A DNA stretch of 5,369 nt from Acidimicrobium sp. BACL17 MAG-120823-bin42 (lineage in GTDB: Bacteria > Actinomycetota > Acidimicrobiia > Acidimicrobiales > Ilumatobacteraceae), in NCBI GenBank assembly GCA_001438985.1, contig LIAZ01000085.1, positions 1 to 5,369 on the forward strand, written 5' to 3'. Each line of letters starts with the position of its first letter. Within the stretch, counting starts at the first letter, position 1. A program made the position numbers and the translations under genes. Shown here piece after piece: positions 5,283 to 5,369 of this stretch. The notes beneath the pieces were generated by a model. It was given only the letters and a program-made list of their open reading frames with translations. It was not told the origin of the DNA and did no database searches.

Positions 5283-5369
5283 CTAATTCACTTTTAGTGC
5301 AGCACTGAAAATCTTCTTAGGTTTCATTTCTTCGGCAATTCGTTTTGCCAAAGCCATAAACACCTGTCC
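5283..5369 (-). CDS. C-terminal fragment of an unidentified protein (possibly Mrp-like ATPase)
   Basis: On the minus strand the last 28 codons of a gene run in from the right edge and end in TAG at 5285-5283. The peptide starts GQVFMALAKRIAEEMKP and ends IFSAALKVN. The amphipathic 'VFxALAxRIAEE' helix followed by a short basic tail resembles the C-terminus of Mrp/NBP35-type P-loop ATPases, but so short a piece cannot prove it. The reading frame is convincing because it is open to the edge, ends just before the DUF3107 gene, and lies on the same strand. It would be the gene preceding DUF3107 in the same transcription unit. Confidence 0.5.
   Translation of the reverse strand, partial: GQVFMALAKRIAEEMKPKKIFSAALKVN

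Larger units (their letters stand above)
1379..5369 (-). other. Probable operon: (unidentified) - DUF3107 - bagA - bagB - pdtaS
   Basis: Five minus-strand genes follow one another with gaps of 35 bp, 2 or 26 bp, a 4-bp overlap and 19 bp. None of these gaps has room for a standard promoter plus terminator, and I see no hairpin followed by a T-run between them. A promoter is expected upstream of the right edge. The operon ends at the convergent whiB gene without a spacer. Confidence 0.7.

Overview
The window comes from an actinobacterium. The evidence is a WhiB-family iron-sulfur regulator, which is confined to Actinomycetota and their phages, a DUF3107 protein, a PdtaS-type histidine kinase, and a tandem pair of ArsA/Get3-like ATPases matching mycobacterial Rv3679/Rv3680. 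Base composition looks close to half GC by eye, well below Streptomyces or Mycobacterium. That would suit a mid-GC aquatic lineage, for example in Acidimicrobiia, but the sequence alone does not fix the class.

Layout, left to right. (1) The last 63 codons of a diacylglycerol-kinase-family lipid kinase (+) end 3 bp from the end of a convergent glycerophosphodiester phosphodiesterase gene (-). (2) A 134-bp intergenic region (942-1075) carries back-to-back candidate promoters for the phosphodiesterase (-) and whiB (+), sharing an A/T tract and overlaid by two inverted repeats. (3) A whiB1/wblE-like gene (+) ends flush against the end of the pdtaS-like kinase gene (-); the two stop codons together form TAATTA. 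(4) The rest, 1379-5369, is one tightly packed minus-strand gene cluster. In transcription order it holds an unidentified C-terminal fragment, a DUF3107 gene, bagA-like, bagB-like and pdtaS-like. Spacings are 35 bp, 2 or 26 bp depending on the bagA start, a 4-bp ATGA overlap, and 19 bp.

How the genes may work together. In Mycobacterium tuberculosis whiB1 (Rv3219) and pdtaS (Rv3220c) are also convergent neighbours, and Rv3208A (DUF3107) lies nearby on the gene numbering, while the ATPase pair Rv3679-Rv3680 sits elsewhere beside another whiB gene (whiB4). Here these parts form one locus. WhiB1 reacts with nitric oxide through its [4Fe-4S] cluster, and PdtaS of M. tuberculosis has been linked to NO and copper sensing. 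A redox/NO-responsive membrane-stress module combining a sensor, a transcription factor and a Get3-like client-handling ATPase is therefore a reasonable inference, but not shown. The individual families are known. The least explained parts are the whiB control region, the non-canonical start of the bagA-like gene and the asymmetry of the two ATPase active sites. I see no tRNA, rRNA, CRISPR array, insertion sequence or prophage signal.
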